Origin: Lutibacter sp. HS1-25
GTDB taxonomy: Bacteria > Bacteroidota > Bacteroidia > Flavobacteriales > Flavobacteriaceae
Reading direction: 5' to 3'
Assembly (NCBI RefSeq): GCF_004121075.1
Contig: NZ_RHLN01000021.1
Span: 1 to 58,425, forward strand
DNA length: 58,425 nt
The notes below the pieces were generated by a model. It worked only from the letters and a program-made list of their open reading frames with translations. It was not told the origin of the DNA and did no database searches. Numbering within the stretch: the stretch's first letter is position 1; every line of letters begins with the position of its first letter. This document shows positions 17,862 through 27,008 of the stretch, in pieces. A program made the position numbers and the translations under genes.

Positions 17862-19469
17862 TTATTTTGTTACTAATTTAACTTTATAGCAAAAAGCGTG
17901 TTTGCCAGGGTGGTTATTAGGAAACGAAAGTTCTAAACCATAAACATCTCTATTCCACACTACTTTTTCATCAGAGCCAATCAAGCTAATATTTGCTATT
18001 TCTTTATCGAAGTAAGGTAAAATAGTCGACAACATTTTTGCTGTTATTTTACCTTTGGTTGGGCGATCTAGAACAATAACATAAAGTGTATTTTCATCTT
18101 TACTTCTGGTGTATCTAATGTCATTTTCTGTATAAATTGCTTCCCAATTTTCATTAAAATGGTCATCCGTCTTTAAAGTAGTAGGACCTTCACCATCAAT
18201 TTTCCAGGGACGTGTGTTGTATATAGCCTCACCATTCATATTTAACCATTCACCAATTCCCAATAATGTTTCTTTCTGATCTTCAGGAATAGTTCCATCA
18301 GCCTTAGGACTAACATCAAGTAGTAGACAACCATTTTTGCTAACAACATCGCAAAGGATCTCTACAATAGCCTCAGGAGAACGCGATTTACGGCCATTAT
18401 AAAACCAACCTCCTAATGGAGTGTCACTTAACCAAGGATCTGCACGTAGCCCCGTTGAACGCCCCTTTTCATAATCGAGGATACCTGCACGTGGAGGAAT
18501 ACAAACGTCGAACTTTATTTTGTAGCACAAACCAATATCTTGCTTTTTTTGTTCTGCTTCGTTTAGTAAATAAGCAAATGCTTTTTTACGAATATTGTCG
18601 CTTAGCAACTCCAACCCCATATCAAACCAAAATAAATCGGGAGAGTATTTGTCAGCAGACTCTTTTAGAATATCAAACCAACGTTCTTCAAAATCAGCAT
18701 CGGGATATGGTTCAAAGCTATCGCTATCGGGTGAAAAGCCATGGACTTTTCCGTAAAGGTCTTCATTACCTGTTATTCCCCCGTCAAAAGCAAAAGAATG
18801 ATAATACCAATACCAAGTAAAAGCGTGATGGTAAGTAATGAGGTATTTCATGTTACGCTTGCGGATGGCTTTTTCAAGTTCTCCAGTAATGTCAACTCCA
18901 GCCATGTCTTTGCTATTCCAACGGCTAACATCAGAATCCCAGTTTAGATAATTATCGTGAAATACACCAATTGGTCCCATGAATTTTGCACCAGCTTTGT
19001 CAAAGAGGTCTGCCCACTCTTCAGCATTGAATTTAGTTGGATTAAATTGCTTGATGATATCTTTATATCCTACCTCGTTTTGATCGCCGCCAAATAATTC
19101 CTTATGTCTAAGAAATTCTCCAGATGGTTTAGCTTCTCCTCTAGGGGCATTATTCCAATATACACCAATGGTATCGTACATAGCCCATCCATACCATTCT
19201 GTGGTTTTATTTTGAGTGGCTAAAGTAGCTGGGCCAATACAAGTGAAAATTCCAAACTTGGCATCTCGGAACCATTCAGGAACAGAATGTTTGGCAATGG
19301 AAGGCCATTCTTCTTTGAATGTTTTACCTGACTTTTTTGCCTGTTCAATTTGATCGACTTCACTGGCATTTTCTTTTTCAGCTAGTTTGTTTTGTGCGTA
19401 AACTATTTGGTTTATGCTAAATAGAAGAAATGCCATACACATTCCTAAAGTTTGAATTTTATTTTTCAT
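17862..19469 (-). CDS. GH29 alpha-L-fucosidase paralogue A, altered active site
   Basis: 535 residues with signal peptide (cleavage after IVYAQ). GH29 catalytic barrel: PEWFRDAKFGIFTCIGPA, TEWYGWAMY, and nucleophile Asp283 in PDLFWFDMGLELL. Against the GH29 consensus (for example Thermotoga maritima His34, His128, His129) residue 77 is Cys instead of His in the F-x-H-W/F-G motif, and residue 170 is Phe instead of the first His of HHD. The adjacent paralogue keeps both. It is therefore either a hydrolase with changed specificity or inactive. Located 6 bp downstream of paralogue B, so co-transcribed. Confidence 0.9.
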   Translation of the reverse strand: MKNKIQTLGMCMAFLLFSINQIVYAQNKLAEKENASEVDQIEQAKKSGKTFKEEWPSIAKHSVPEWFRDAKFGIFTCIGPATLATQNKTTEWYGWAMYDTIGVYWNNAPRGEAKPSGEFLRHKELFGGDQNEVGYKDIIKQFNPTKFNAEEWADLFDKAGAKFMGPIGVFHDNYLNWDSDVSRWNSKDMAGVDITGELEKAIRKRNMKYLITYHHAFTWYWYYHSFAFDGGITGNEDLYGKVHGFSPDSDSFEPYPDADFEERWFDILKESADKYSPDLFWFDMGLELLSDNIRKKAFAYLLNEAEQKKQDIGLCYKIKFDVCIPPRAGILDYEKGRSTGLRADPWLSDTPLGGWFYNGRKSRSPEAIVEILCDVVSKNGCLLLDVSPKADGTIPEDQKETLLGIGEWLNMNGEAIYNTRPWKIDGEGPTTLKTDDHFNENWEAIYTENDIRYTRSKDENTLYVIVLDRPTKGKITAKMLSTILPYFDKEIANISLIGSDEKVVWNRDVYGLELSFPNNHPGKHAFCYKVKLVTK

Positions 19470-19475
19470 AATATT

Positions 19476-21074
19476 TTAGTTGTTTGATACTTTTTTTAAT
19501 TTCAGTTTATAACAAAATGCATGTTTCCCGTTTATATTTTTAGGGAATGAGAAAGTCATATTAGTTTCGTTTTGCTTCCATACAATGTTTTCATGAGAAC
19601 CAATTAGGCTTACACTTTCAATTTCGCGGCTTAAATATTCGAAACCTTTACCCAGTTTTTTAGCTACCACGGTATTTGTTGTAGGTTTGTCCATCACAAT
19701 TACGTAAAGTGTATTATGATCTTTGCTTTGTGTGTATCGAATATCTCTTTCGGTGTAAATCGCTTCCCAATTTTCATTAAAATGTCCGTCTTTTTCGAGT
19801 TTCGTTGGGCCTTCTTCAGCAATAACCCACGGACGTGTATTGTAAATTGCTTCACCGTTTACTTTTAACCATTCACCTATACCTAATAAGGTTTCTTTTT
19901 GATCGTTGGGAATGGTTCCATCTGGTTTTGGACTTACATCTAACAGCAAGCATCCGTTTTTGCTTACAATATCAATAAGGATTTCAATAATGGCTTCGGA
20001 AGATCGAGATTTACGACCATTATAAAACCAACCACTAAGGGGGGTGTCGGTTAACCAAGCATCTTCACGAGCACTTTGTGAGCGGCCTTTTTCAAAATCA
20101 AGAATACCTGCCGATGGAGGAATACAAATGTCAAATTTTGTTTTGTAAGAGATGCCAATTTCTTGCTGATTTTGTTCCCCATTATTAAGTATCATTGCAT
20201 AAGCTTTTTTACGAATATCATCGCTTAATAACTCTAGCCCCATATCAAACCAAAATAAATCTGGCTTATATTTTATAGCAGCTTCTTCTAGCTTTTTAAA
20301 CCATAAATCTTCGTATTCGGCATCGGGGTATTCTCCAAAACTATCTGGATCGTCAGAAAATGTATGTGGTTTACAGTATAAATCTTGATATTCTGGATTT
20401 GCGCCATCGTATTTATGCGATTCGGTAAAGAACCACCAAGAAAAAGCATGATGAAAAGTTATCAGGTATTTCATATTTTTTGCACGAATAGCTTTTTCTA
20501 ACTCACCTACAACATCAATACCAGCAGTGCGCTTCATATTCCAACGTGTAACTTCAGAATCCCACAACATAAAATTATCGTGATGACATCCCATAGGACC
20601 CGAAAATTTAGCTCCAGCTTTAAAAAATAAATTTGCCCACTCTTCTGCATCAAATTTATCGGGCTGAAAATCCATAATCAAATCCTTGTAACCATATACA
20701 TTTTGGTCTCCAAATAATTCTTGATGTAGCTTAAATTCTCGTGAAGTATCGGGAGAATCAGGTCGAACAGCATTTGTCCAATACTTTTGTTTTTTATTAT
20801 ACATAGCCCAACCCCACCATTCGGTAGTTTGGTGTTGAGTTGCCAAAACGGCTGGTCCAAAATGTGTGTAAATGCCAAATTTAGCATCTCTAAACCATTC
20901 AGGTGTTGAATGCCGAGCTATGGATGGCCATTCTTCTTTATAAACTTTTTTTACTTCATGTTTCTCTTTATCTTCAATAGTTTCGCTTAGATTTTGCTGT
21001 GATTTTTTTTGGCAATTTATATGGTTGCTAAAAAAAAGAATGGTTAGTAGTAAAATAGATTTAATTAGATTCAT
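19476..21074 (-). CDS. GH29 alpha-L-fucosidase paralogue B
   Basis: 532 residues with a signal peptide (to about Cys21; LFFSNHINCQKK could be a lipobox-like site). The active-site residues are the usual ones: His71 in FGIYTHFGPA, His164-His165 in GCHHDNFMLWDS and nucleophile Asp277 in FWFDMG. The HHDG motif reads HHDN. It removes terminal L-fucose from oligosaccharides such as fucoidan or glycans, in the periplasm or on the cell surface. First gene of a two-gene unit with paralogue A, divergent from a TPR-LuxR regulator. Confidence 0.93.
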   Translation of the reverse strand: MNLIKSILLLTILFFSNHINCQKKSQQNLSETIEDKEKHEVKKVYKEEWPSIARHSTPEWFRDAKFGIYTHFGPAVLATQHQTTEWWGWAMYNKKQKYWTNAVRPDSPDTSREFKLHQELFGDQNVYGYKDLIMDFQPDKFDAEEWANLFFKAGAKFSGPMGCHHDNFMLWDSEVTRWNMKRTAGIDVVGELEKAIRAKNMKYLITFHHAFSWWFFTESHKYDGANPEYQDLYCKPHTFSDDPDSFGEYPDAEYEDLWFKKLEEAAIKYKPDLFWFDMGLELLSDDIRKKAYAMILNNGEQNQQEIGISYKTKFDICIPPSAGILDFEKGRSQSAREDAWLTDTPLSGWFYNGRKSRSSEAIIEILIDIVSKNGCLLLDVSPKPDGTIPNDQKETLLGIGEWLKVNGEAIYNTRPWVIAEEGPTKLEKDGHFNENWEAIYTERDIRYTQSKDHNTLYVIVMDKPTTNTVVAKKLGKGFEYLSREIESVSLIGSHENIVWKQNETNMTFSFPKNINGKHAFCYKLKLKKVSNN

Positions 21075-21134
21075 AAATGCTTTAGTTTAATGTTATTATA
21101 TTCTTGTGGATGATTTATTTAAATTGTTTTATGT

Positions 21135-21168
21135 TAAACTATATACTTCTGTATATCAACATTTCAAA
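21135..21168 (-). promoter_or_regulatory. Possible promoter of the fucosidase pair
   Basis: On the minus strand TTTG (21165-21168), 21 bp, then TATAGTTTA (21135-21143), close to the Bacteroidota consensus TTTG-N19-21-TAnnTTTG. It would give a leader of about 55 nt to the ATG at 21074. Confidence 0.35.
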
Positions 21169-21293
21169 ATTATACACAAGCATTTAATTACACTTATTTT
21201 CAACTATATTATAACTATATTCTAGTGTTCATACCTCCAACATAAACTATATTTAAAACAGATTTAACTATCTTGCGTTTCAAAAAAAACAAC

Positions 21294-22880
21294 ATGCGAT
21301 TTTGGATATTTTTTTTATATGTATTAATAATTATTTGCCCAACTTCAGTCTTACCCCAAAACTCAACAGATACATCATTGTTTCAAATTGAGAAATTTAG
21401 TCAGGATCGATATCATATGTCACAAGCTCCTGCAGAGGAGGCTTATTCCTATTTTACAAAAGGATCAGAATACTTTTTATCAAAAGGTGATACCATCAAT
21501 CATTTAAACTGTGTTGTTCATATGTCTGATATTGAGTACCGGAAAGGTAAATTTAATAATGCATTCGATTTACTTTGGGATGTAATGCCTATGGCTTATA
21601 AGATTTCTAACAAAATGCCACTGCTAGAAATTCATCAAATGTTAGGCATTCTATATGGTGTTTATAATATAGAAAAGGAGGCTTTATATCATGTGAAAGA
21701 AGGATTGAAAATTGCCAAAAAATACGTAAAGTTAGATGAAAAATTTAGGGAGAGACTTACTGCCTGTTATTTTGATGTTGCCATACAATATGTAACAATG
21801 CATGATTATGATTTAGCGCTCCAATATCTTGATACCTGTTATAAGTCTGACAAGTCAGGAAGCAGGTTATATTTTGTTGATGGCGTATACGGGCAAGTAT
21901 ATGTTGAACTAAAAGAATATGATAAGGCTAAAAAATATTTAGAAGGTGTACTTGCATACCTTGAAAAACAAGGAAATGGTTTTCAAGTTTCGGTGTCATA
22001 TTATATGGGTGAATTGAAAAGTGCCATTAATGAAACAGATAGTGCTTTTGTTTACTATAACAAATCTCTTATTGCTATAGATTCTCTGCAAACTCAAACC
22101 AAACTGAAGCCTTTAGTTTTGGAGAAAATTGCAATGCTGTATGCAAAAGCGAATAACCATAAGCTTGCTTTTGATAATATGCAAAAGTCAAAGAAGTGGT
22201 CTGATAGCTTATTTAATACCCAAAGTCAACAAAATAAAAGTCTTTTTGAGATTAAAAACAGATACAAAGACGATCTGCAAAAAAAGGAAGAACAAATAGA
22301 AAACCAAACTAAACTGTTGGAGTTGAATAATAAAGCCAAATTTAGATTAAGGTTATTAATTATTGTAATTATATTATTGACATCTATAGCCTTTGTCACA
22401 TTTAGGTTGAAAGTAAAAATGAAAAATCTAGCTTTTAATAAGAAACTTAACGATGAAAAGAACAAAACGATACTTAATATCAAAAATAAAGAACTTACAG
22501 CTAATGCCCTGCAAATAATAGAGAAGGAGCAATTTGTTAAAGAACTATTAGAAGAACTAAAAGATAAAACACCAGATTCACATAAAACTTTGAACATCAA
22601 ATATAAACAGAGTAATAAGAAAATATGGGAAGATTTTCATTTCCGCTTTACTCAAATCAATAAAAGTTTCTACGACCAATTATTGAAATTATATCCTGAT
22701 TTAACTCCTACAGATTTGAAGCATTGTGCTCTTGTGAAACTTAATTTCGACAGCAAAGAAATGTCTCACTTATTAGGAATTTCTGTAAATAGTGTGCATA
22801 TGGCTCGTTCACGCATCCGAAAAAAAATGAATTTAAAAAGAGAAGATAATTTGTGTAATTTTTTGAATAAGATAAAATAA
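21294..22880 (+). CDS. TPR sensor with membrane segment and LuxR-type HTH
   Basis: 528 residues from ATG 21294; a TTG seven codons earlier is less likely. Signal peptide (MRFWIFFLYVLIIICPTSVL), then TPR repeats to about residue 320 (for example YDLALQYLDTCYKSDKSGS, EYDKAKKYLEGVLAYLEKQ). Next come a coiled coil, a membrane segment (LRLLIIVIILLTSIAFVTF) and a coiled coil, and a C-terminal LuxR/GerE-like helix-turn-helix (LTPTDLKHCALVKLNFDSKE, LLGISVNSVHMARSRIRKK). The layout is periplasmic sensing with cytoplasmic DNA binding. Divergent from the fucosidase genes, so it probably regulates them. Confidence 0.88.
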   Translation: MRFWIFFLYVLIIICPTSVLPQNSTDTSLFQIEKFSQDRYHMSQAPAEEAYSYFTKGSEYFLSKGDTINHLNCVVHMSDIEYRKGKFNNAFDLLWDVMPMAYKISNKMPLLEIHQMLGILYGVYNIEKEALYHVKEGLKIAKKYVKLDEKFRERLTACYFDVAIQYVTMHDYDLALQYLDTCYKSDKSGSRLYFVDGVYGQVYVELKEYDKAKKYLEGVLAYLEKQGNGFQVSVSYYMGELKSAINETDSAFVYYNKSLIAIDSLQTQTKLKPLVLEKIAMLYAKANNHKLAFDNMQKSKKWSDSLFNTQSQQNKSLFEIKNRYKDDLQKKEEQIENQTKLLELNNKAKFRLRLLIIVIILLTSIAFVTFRLKVKMKNLAFNKKLNDEKNKTILNIKNKELTANALQIIEKEQFVKELLEELKDKTPDSHKTLNIKYKQSNKKIWEDFHFRFTQINKSFYDQLLKLYPDLTPTDLKHCALVKLNFDSKEMSHLLGISVNSVHMARSRIRKKMNLKREDNLCNFLNKIK

Positions 22881-23256
22881 TTTTTAATGCCGACAAGTTT
22901 TAGTACAAACTCGAAAATTGTTTAGACAATTTACGTAATAATGTCTTTACTTGTTTGTGGATTTTGGTTTTCTTATTTCATGTTTAGTCGTAATAAGTTG
23001 TCTGAATTTTAGTAAAAATATTTTAGGGAAGTACACTTTTGTTTTAAAACAAAACCCACTACTAAAAACGAAAGTAGAAAGATTTATTTTACTTCCCGAT
23101 ACAATATGTAATTATCAATGATATTAAAGGCTTTCAGTATATTAGGCAACAAATAGCCAACAAGTACTAATTAATAAAGACTAATTGAGCACAAGTAAAG
23201 ATAGATAACTACAATTACTAATTAGAATGTAAAAATGCATAAATATTTGAACATAA
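22881..23256. other. Spacer at the left end of the integrated element
   Basis: No gene. It contains the 18-bp perfect palindrome TTTTGTTTTAAAACAAAA (23037-23054), the candidate attachment core at 23087-23103 and a GGCAACAAAT decamer at 23145-23154. Confidence 0.6.
23087..23103. other. Candidate left attachment site (att core)
   Basis: TTTTACTTCCCGATACA matches, with one mismatch (16/17), TTTTACTTTCCGATACA at 56040-56056, which overlaps the mnmE stop codon. The mnmE 3' end is a known target of integrases such as that of SGI1. GGCAACAAAT lies 42 bp inside, as near the mnmE copy. Confidence 0.6.
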
Positions 23257-23284
23257 AAAAACCGCTCATTTTTGAGCGGTTTTT
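23257..23284. terminator. Bidirectional terminator
   Basis: Perfect 12-bp stem AAAAACCGCTCA (23257-23268) with TGAGCGGTTTTT (23273-23284), loop TTTT. Lies 18 bp after the stop of the DUF6266-like gene on the minus strand. Confidence 0.9.
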
Positions 23285-23302
23285 GAATTAAGAAATTAAA
23301 CA

Positions 23303-23944
23303 TTAACTAGCTACTCCAGAACCAATATAAATACTGTTTGATACTTGGATGCCGTCCTCTGAAATAAATGCCATATAGACCTCAACAGTATCTCCTGAGT
23401 ATGTCGCAGGAATTGAAACTGTTTGCGTTCCGCCAGTTCTTGAAGCTCCATCTAAAACAGAGATAGATTCTTTTTGTGATGGATTGTAAATCAATAACAT
23501 TGATTTGTCAGTAACATTTGCATTTCCTTGATCAGAATTGTCATCCCAATTAAATGTAACTTGGTTTGCGGTTGCTAGATCCATAGTAGGATTTAGTGCA
23601 CCAGAGAGTACTCCTTTACTAACCAATGCTTTAGAATAGTCGACTTCAAAATCAGGGTCAACACCAGTAATCGCATTGTTTAAAACATAAGACATAGCTG
23701 CATTAAATGCAGTTTTCTTTATTGCAAGATTTTTATATCCTACACTAACAAAAGGCTTTACAGCCTGTAAAAATTCTAAGGTTGCAGTAAACTTTGTTCT
23801 TTGGTTTACTTGTCCCTTAGTTCTTGGATTGGCTACACTTGTAGGTTTAATCCTGATGTAGTTAATCCCTTTCCAGCTTCCACCGATAATGTTACCCACT
23901 TTACCTGAAAAACCACCTAAAATTCCCTGAGATATTTTACCCAT
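23303..23944 (-). CDS. DUF6266-like protein
   Basis: 213 residues. Starts MGKISQGILGGFSGKVGNII with GGSWKGINYIRIKPTS and NPRTKGQVNQRTKF, the hallmark (from memory) of DUF6266 proteins found widely in Bacteroidota. The N-terminal half is helical and basic, the C-terminal half a beta-sandwich-like domain (VTDKSMLLIYNPS, DTVEVYMAFISEDG). No signal peptide. The role is unknown. Followed by a strong terminator. First gene inside the left end of the proposed element. Confidence 0.85.
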   Translation of the reverse strand: MGKISQGILGGFSGKVGNIIGGSWKGINYIRIKPTSVANPRTKGQVNQRTKFTATLEFLQAVKPFVSVGYKNLAIKKTAFNAAMSYVLNNAITGVDPDFEVDYSKALVSKGVLSGALNPTMDLATANQVTFNWDDNSDQGNANVTDKSMLLIYNPSQKESISVLDGASRTGGTQTVSIPATYSGDTVEVYMAFISEDGIQVSNSIYIGSGVAS

Positions 23945-24038
23945 TTTGAATTTGTATTAAATTAAACAATAATTATTCGGACTTGGTACGGCTTTGGCCT
24001 GAAGCATTCCCAATCCTATGTAATATATGGCAATAAGT

Positions 24039-24080
24039 ATGCAATACTAATGAAGGGGTTTTTGTTTCATAGTATTGCAT
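24039..24080. terminator. Strong hairpin between two minus-strand genes
   Basis: ATGCAATACTA (24039-24049) pairs exactly with TAGTATTGCAT (24070-24080), and the inner ATGAA/TTCAT extends the stem with one bulged A. The loop is GGGGTTTTTGT. TCTTTT follows on the plus side. It lies 36 bp beyond the stop of the DUF6943-like gene, so it probably ends that transcript. Confidence 0.6.
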
Positions 24081-24116
24081 TCTTTTGCGTTATTAATTTT
24101 GACAATGTGAGAATTG

Positions 24117-24521
24117 TTAAGATGTCAGTAAGGCAATTTTCAATTTTTGGATTGTTTGAAGTTGCATTTTTAAATTTTCTTCAAACTGATTTATTTTTAT
24201 AAGTTTTTCAACTTTGGAACTCCAATGGTCGAGCTTGTAATTTTGTAGTGCTGTTTGAATTACTTTATTTGCATCTGAGATACAAATAAATGGGATTACA
24301 CTTCCTTTTAAGTAATAACCGAAAAACCTACCAATTTTAAGGGATAAACACAGGTAGTATAATGTTTGCCGGGTTTCTTCTGAATGCGTTGTAATCACAA
24401 AACAATTTGGACAAGGATCATCCATTGGCTTGCCACTGTTTAAGCCTTTAGATAAAATAAAAAAGTGCGGCGCGTTGTAGGTTCTTCCGGTTCGGTGGGT
24501 TTTGATTTCAAAAGTTGACAT
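24117..24521 (-). CDS. DUF6943-like protein
   Basis: 134 residues from ATG at 24521; the frame runs further upstream through a strong hairpin, so the long version is unlikely. MSTFEIKTHRTGRTYNAPHF, FILSKGLNSGKPMDDPCPNC and LKGSVIPFI match, from memory, the DUF6943 family carried by Bacteroidota mobile elements. The PCPNC pair suggests a metal-binding or redox site. Function unknown. Confidence 0.8.
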   Translation of the reverse strand: MSTFEIKTHRTGRTYNAPHFFILSKGLNSGKPMDDPCPNCFVITTHSEETRQTLYYLCLSLKIGRFFGYYLKGSVIPFICISDANKVIQTALQNYKLDHWSSKVEKLIKINQFEENLKMQLQTIQKLKIALLTS

Positions 24522-24533
24522 AGTTTCTGATTT

Positions 24534-24576
24534 AAAAATTATATGCTTCGGAAAGCGCTTCGCGCATATAATTTTT
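24534..24576 (-). terminator. Perfect 13-bp hairpin just upstream of the DUF6943-like start
   Basis: AAAAATTATATGC (24534-24546) and GCATATAATTTTT (24564-24576) are exact complements around a 17-nt loop containing GCGCTTCGC. In the minus direction the stem ends in TTTTT, 12 bp before the ATG. It could terminate the transcript from 24796-25614 or act as an attenuator. Confidence 0.6.
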
Positions 24577-24795
24577 GGAAGAGAAAGAAAAAAGATAGCT
24601 GGACTGTTGGTTGTGGGGCAAATGCTGTCAAGGTTTTTGAGAAAAATACAACCTGTAAACAATGCTATTTTGAAATTAAACTTTTAGTGAGGTGGAGATT
24701 TTTTTCAAAACCCGTAGGGCTTGACCTTGATAGCGTTTATGAGGTGGATGGAGGGAACAACCTAATTTTGCAAACTTTTTTATTATTTTGAAGGA

Positions 24796-25614
24796 CTATT
24801 GTTGTTGTATTAAAGAATCAAAAAAAGCAACTTTATTATTAAATTTGTTTTTTTTGTTGTCTCTGTCAATTCTATAATAAAATATAAAACCAAATAAAAG
24901 AACTAATTTAGGATTATGCTCTGTATTAAAAACTTGCCAAATAAATATTAAATAGATAATTAATAAGCTATCTAAATAAAATTCATTACGTTCATTATCT
25001 AATTTTACTTCAATAGGTATCTTTTTTTTTATAGCCTTATAATGTTTAGGAGAAAATTTATCAAAATTTTTATAACCTTTATTATTTAAATCAGCTTTAA
25101 AATCAAAAAAGCTATCATTTAATTCTTCTAGCTTTTCATAACTCCCATTTGTAAAACTAGCAGCTAACTCAACTTTTAAGATAGCTTTCATTTTACCCCA
25201 ATTATTATCACCTTGCCAAAAGCATAATATATCATACGTTTCTTGAATTGTAAATGAGCGATATTTTTCCAAACCTAATGAAGTTAAATGTTCAAAGAAA
25301 CGCCCCCTAAATGTATCTTTTGTTAAACCTGTTAATTTGTATAATAATTTTTTTTTAAGTTTAATTTGATCACCTATAACGTCAAATAAATAGTACAATA
25401 AATCATCTGAGGTTAAATTGGAACTTGTTATTTCTTCATCTTTTAAATCAATTAAGTTTAGAATATGAAGTATATAAATAATTTCACGTTTTAAGGATTT
25501 AAAATTATTATCAAGTAAAATACCTACTATATATAAAACATTTAAACCTTTAACGCGCTGAGTGGAATACTTTAAAGAGTTTTCTAAATCTAATAATTCA
25601 TTTATTTTATTCAT
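24796..25614 (-). CDS. Hypothetical protein with C-terminal hydrophobic segment
   Basis: 272 residues from ATG 25614 (MNKINELLDLENSLKYSTQR). A longer frame exists upstream but this ATG fits better. Mostly helical and Lys-rich. Near the C-terminus FYLDSLLIIYLIFIWQVFN and PKLVLLFGFIFYYRIDRD are two hydrophobic segments, so it may be a tail-anchored membrane protein. Not recognised. AT-rich even for this genome, which fits acquired DNA. Confidence 0.65.
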   Translation of the reverse strand: MNKINELLDLENSLKYSTQRVKGLNVLYIVGILLDNNFKSLKREIIYILHILNLIDLKDEEITSSNLTSDDLLYYLFDVIGDQIKLKKKLLYKLTGLTKDTFRGRFFEHLTSLGLEKYRSFTIQETYDILCFWQGDNNWGKMKAILKVELAASFTNGSYEKLEELNDSFFDFKADLNNKGYKNFDKFSPKHYKAIKKKIPIEVKLDNERNEFYLDSLLIIYLIFIWQVFNTEHNPKLVLLFGFIFYYRIDRDNKKNKFNNKVAFFDSLIQQQ

Positions 25615-25679
25615 AGTAATAATTTGCACCTCTTTATTCAAAGATAACAAAGAGATGCAAATTTAAAACAAAATAATAC

Positions 25680-25802
25680 TTAATTGTTTGGGTTCTCATC
25701 ATAACCACGATCACTCCAGTAGGTATCGTTGTTTGGATTTAATTGATCTGAATGATTATCTAAATCATCTTTTGAATACTCGTAATCTTTGTCTAAAGCC
25801 AT
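25680..25802 (-). CDS. Small acidic protein, paralogue 1 (NHSxQLNPNN family)
   Basis: 40 codons on the minus strand: MALDKDYEYSKDDLDNHSDQ then LNPNNDTYWSDRGYDENPNN. It shares DLDNHSxQLNPNNDxYW with another short gene at 28035-28142, which shows that both are real. Very acidic, Asn-rich and probably unstructured. I know similar short proteins from other Bacteroidota but no function. Possibly regulated or stress-related; unproven. Confidence 0.75.
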   Translation of the reverse strand: MALDKDYEYSKDDLDNHSDQLNPNNDTYWSDRGYDENPNN

Positions 25803-27008
25803 ATCTTTTATTTTTAAATTATTTCAACAAATTTATTTACTTTCAAATGAGTTGAAAAGGAAATTTTAGTCGATAGTTTTTTTTTTGCAGGTAATCGCTA
25901 GACAAATGCGGTAGCATTTAGGCGAGCCGCCAGCGAGTTCGAACGTAGGGTGTTGGGGCAAGAGCACGTTGCCTTTTCGGCATAAGTGCGTGCAACAACT
26001 ACGTGGTACACGCAAGGGTGGCACATTCGTCGGGGCTCAGTGCAGGCTATGTTTTTGAAGCAGGGGGAAAGGCAAGGGCAACAAATGATTGAAGCTATTG
26101 AAGGATGGTTTGCAGTTGTGTAGCTTGGAGTTTTACTGACTTATTTAGGCTAAGGAATTTGAGGAGTTTAAGGAATTTGAGGGAAAGTATAACTATGGCT
26201 ACTACAACTGCAGGAGGGATGGCTGAAATAGCTGATTGAATGCGTTGCTCTTGTGCGCGTTTGCAATATGTAATAATCCGCTGTTTGCTTTTTAATCGGA
26301 TGATGTTAGATATTTTAATCAAACATTTTTATTCAATTATGCTTATTACTTGCAGCGGTTATTTTATATGCAAAATGGGTGCTATCAAAAACTGTGACAC
26401 CCTGATCAGCCCGAAGTGAGCAGCAGGCGAGCCAAATTATGTAATAGCGGTTTGCCCCTAATAATTATGGATTTATACCTTAATGGGTTTTAGGGGCAAA
26501 AGATAGCTATGCGTGAGCAATACGTGTATTGTGTGTAGTAAAATAAATAAATTGTGCTAAAATGAGTTGTGTCAACGAATTAGTGCAATTTATGGTAAGT
26601 ACAAGGGAGTTTTGTTCTTTGTTTTTGGTTGCTTGTTGTTGGTTACTTAAAACTAAATTTATGTTTATTTATTAGAATACCCTTGTAATTATATTTTATG
26701 AAACTAAATGGAGCGTATTGCGAACACCTTATTACCTGCACGGATGTTTGTGGCTTGTTGTATTGTTTTTTATGGAAAAGGATTTCTTGTATGTTTCTAA
26801 TTTGAATTGAAGTTCTTTTTAAAAAAAGAATAAAATATTGCACAATCAACTTTTTTATAGAAACCTCAATTTATTTAAAATATTGTTTGTTATTTGTCTT
26901 AAACAACTTATTTTTGAAAGTAAAATTGCTGAAACCTCCTGTACTTTGTGAAAAAATCATAGCGCTTTATTACTCTATTTTAAGTGCTTAATTAAAAAAT
27001 AAATTTAA
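25803..27008. other. 1.2-kb non-coding stretch with a GC-rich structured core
   Basis: No convincing gene. From about 25888 to 26090 base composition rises sharply (GCGAGCCGCCAGCGAG, GGGTGTTGGGGCAAGAG) with inverted segments such as TGCGTG/CACGCA, compatible with a structured RNA or transfer origin. At 26451-26460 TTTGCCCCTA is mirrored exactly by TAGGGGCAAA at 26491-26500. A frame of 75 codons on the minus strand (26095-26322) is low-complexity at its end and is not called. Confidence 0.45.
26451..26500. repeat. 10-bp perfect inverted repeat, 30-bp spacer
   Basis: TTTGCCCCTA (26451-26460) and TAGGGGCAAA (26491-26500). Unusually G/C-rich arms for this genome. Could be an oriT arm, a recombinase site or an operator; no relaxase gene is nearby. 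Confidence 0.6.

Noticed and set aside
25888..26090. Group II intron or known large ncRNA (HEARO, GOLLD)
   Set aside because: I could not find a domain V-like hairpin, a reverse transcriptase or the expected neighbouring gene.
26095..26322. 75-codon minus-strand frame
   Set aside because: The second half is Leu/Lys low-complexity sequence produced by a repeated motif also seen near 48571; no homologue recognised and no start context.
26562..26680. 38-codon plus-strand frame beginning MSCVNELVQF
   Set aside because: Cys/Leu-rich translation of an AT-rich spacer with no supporting context.
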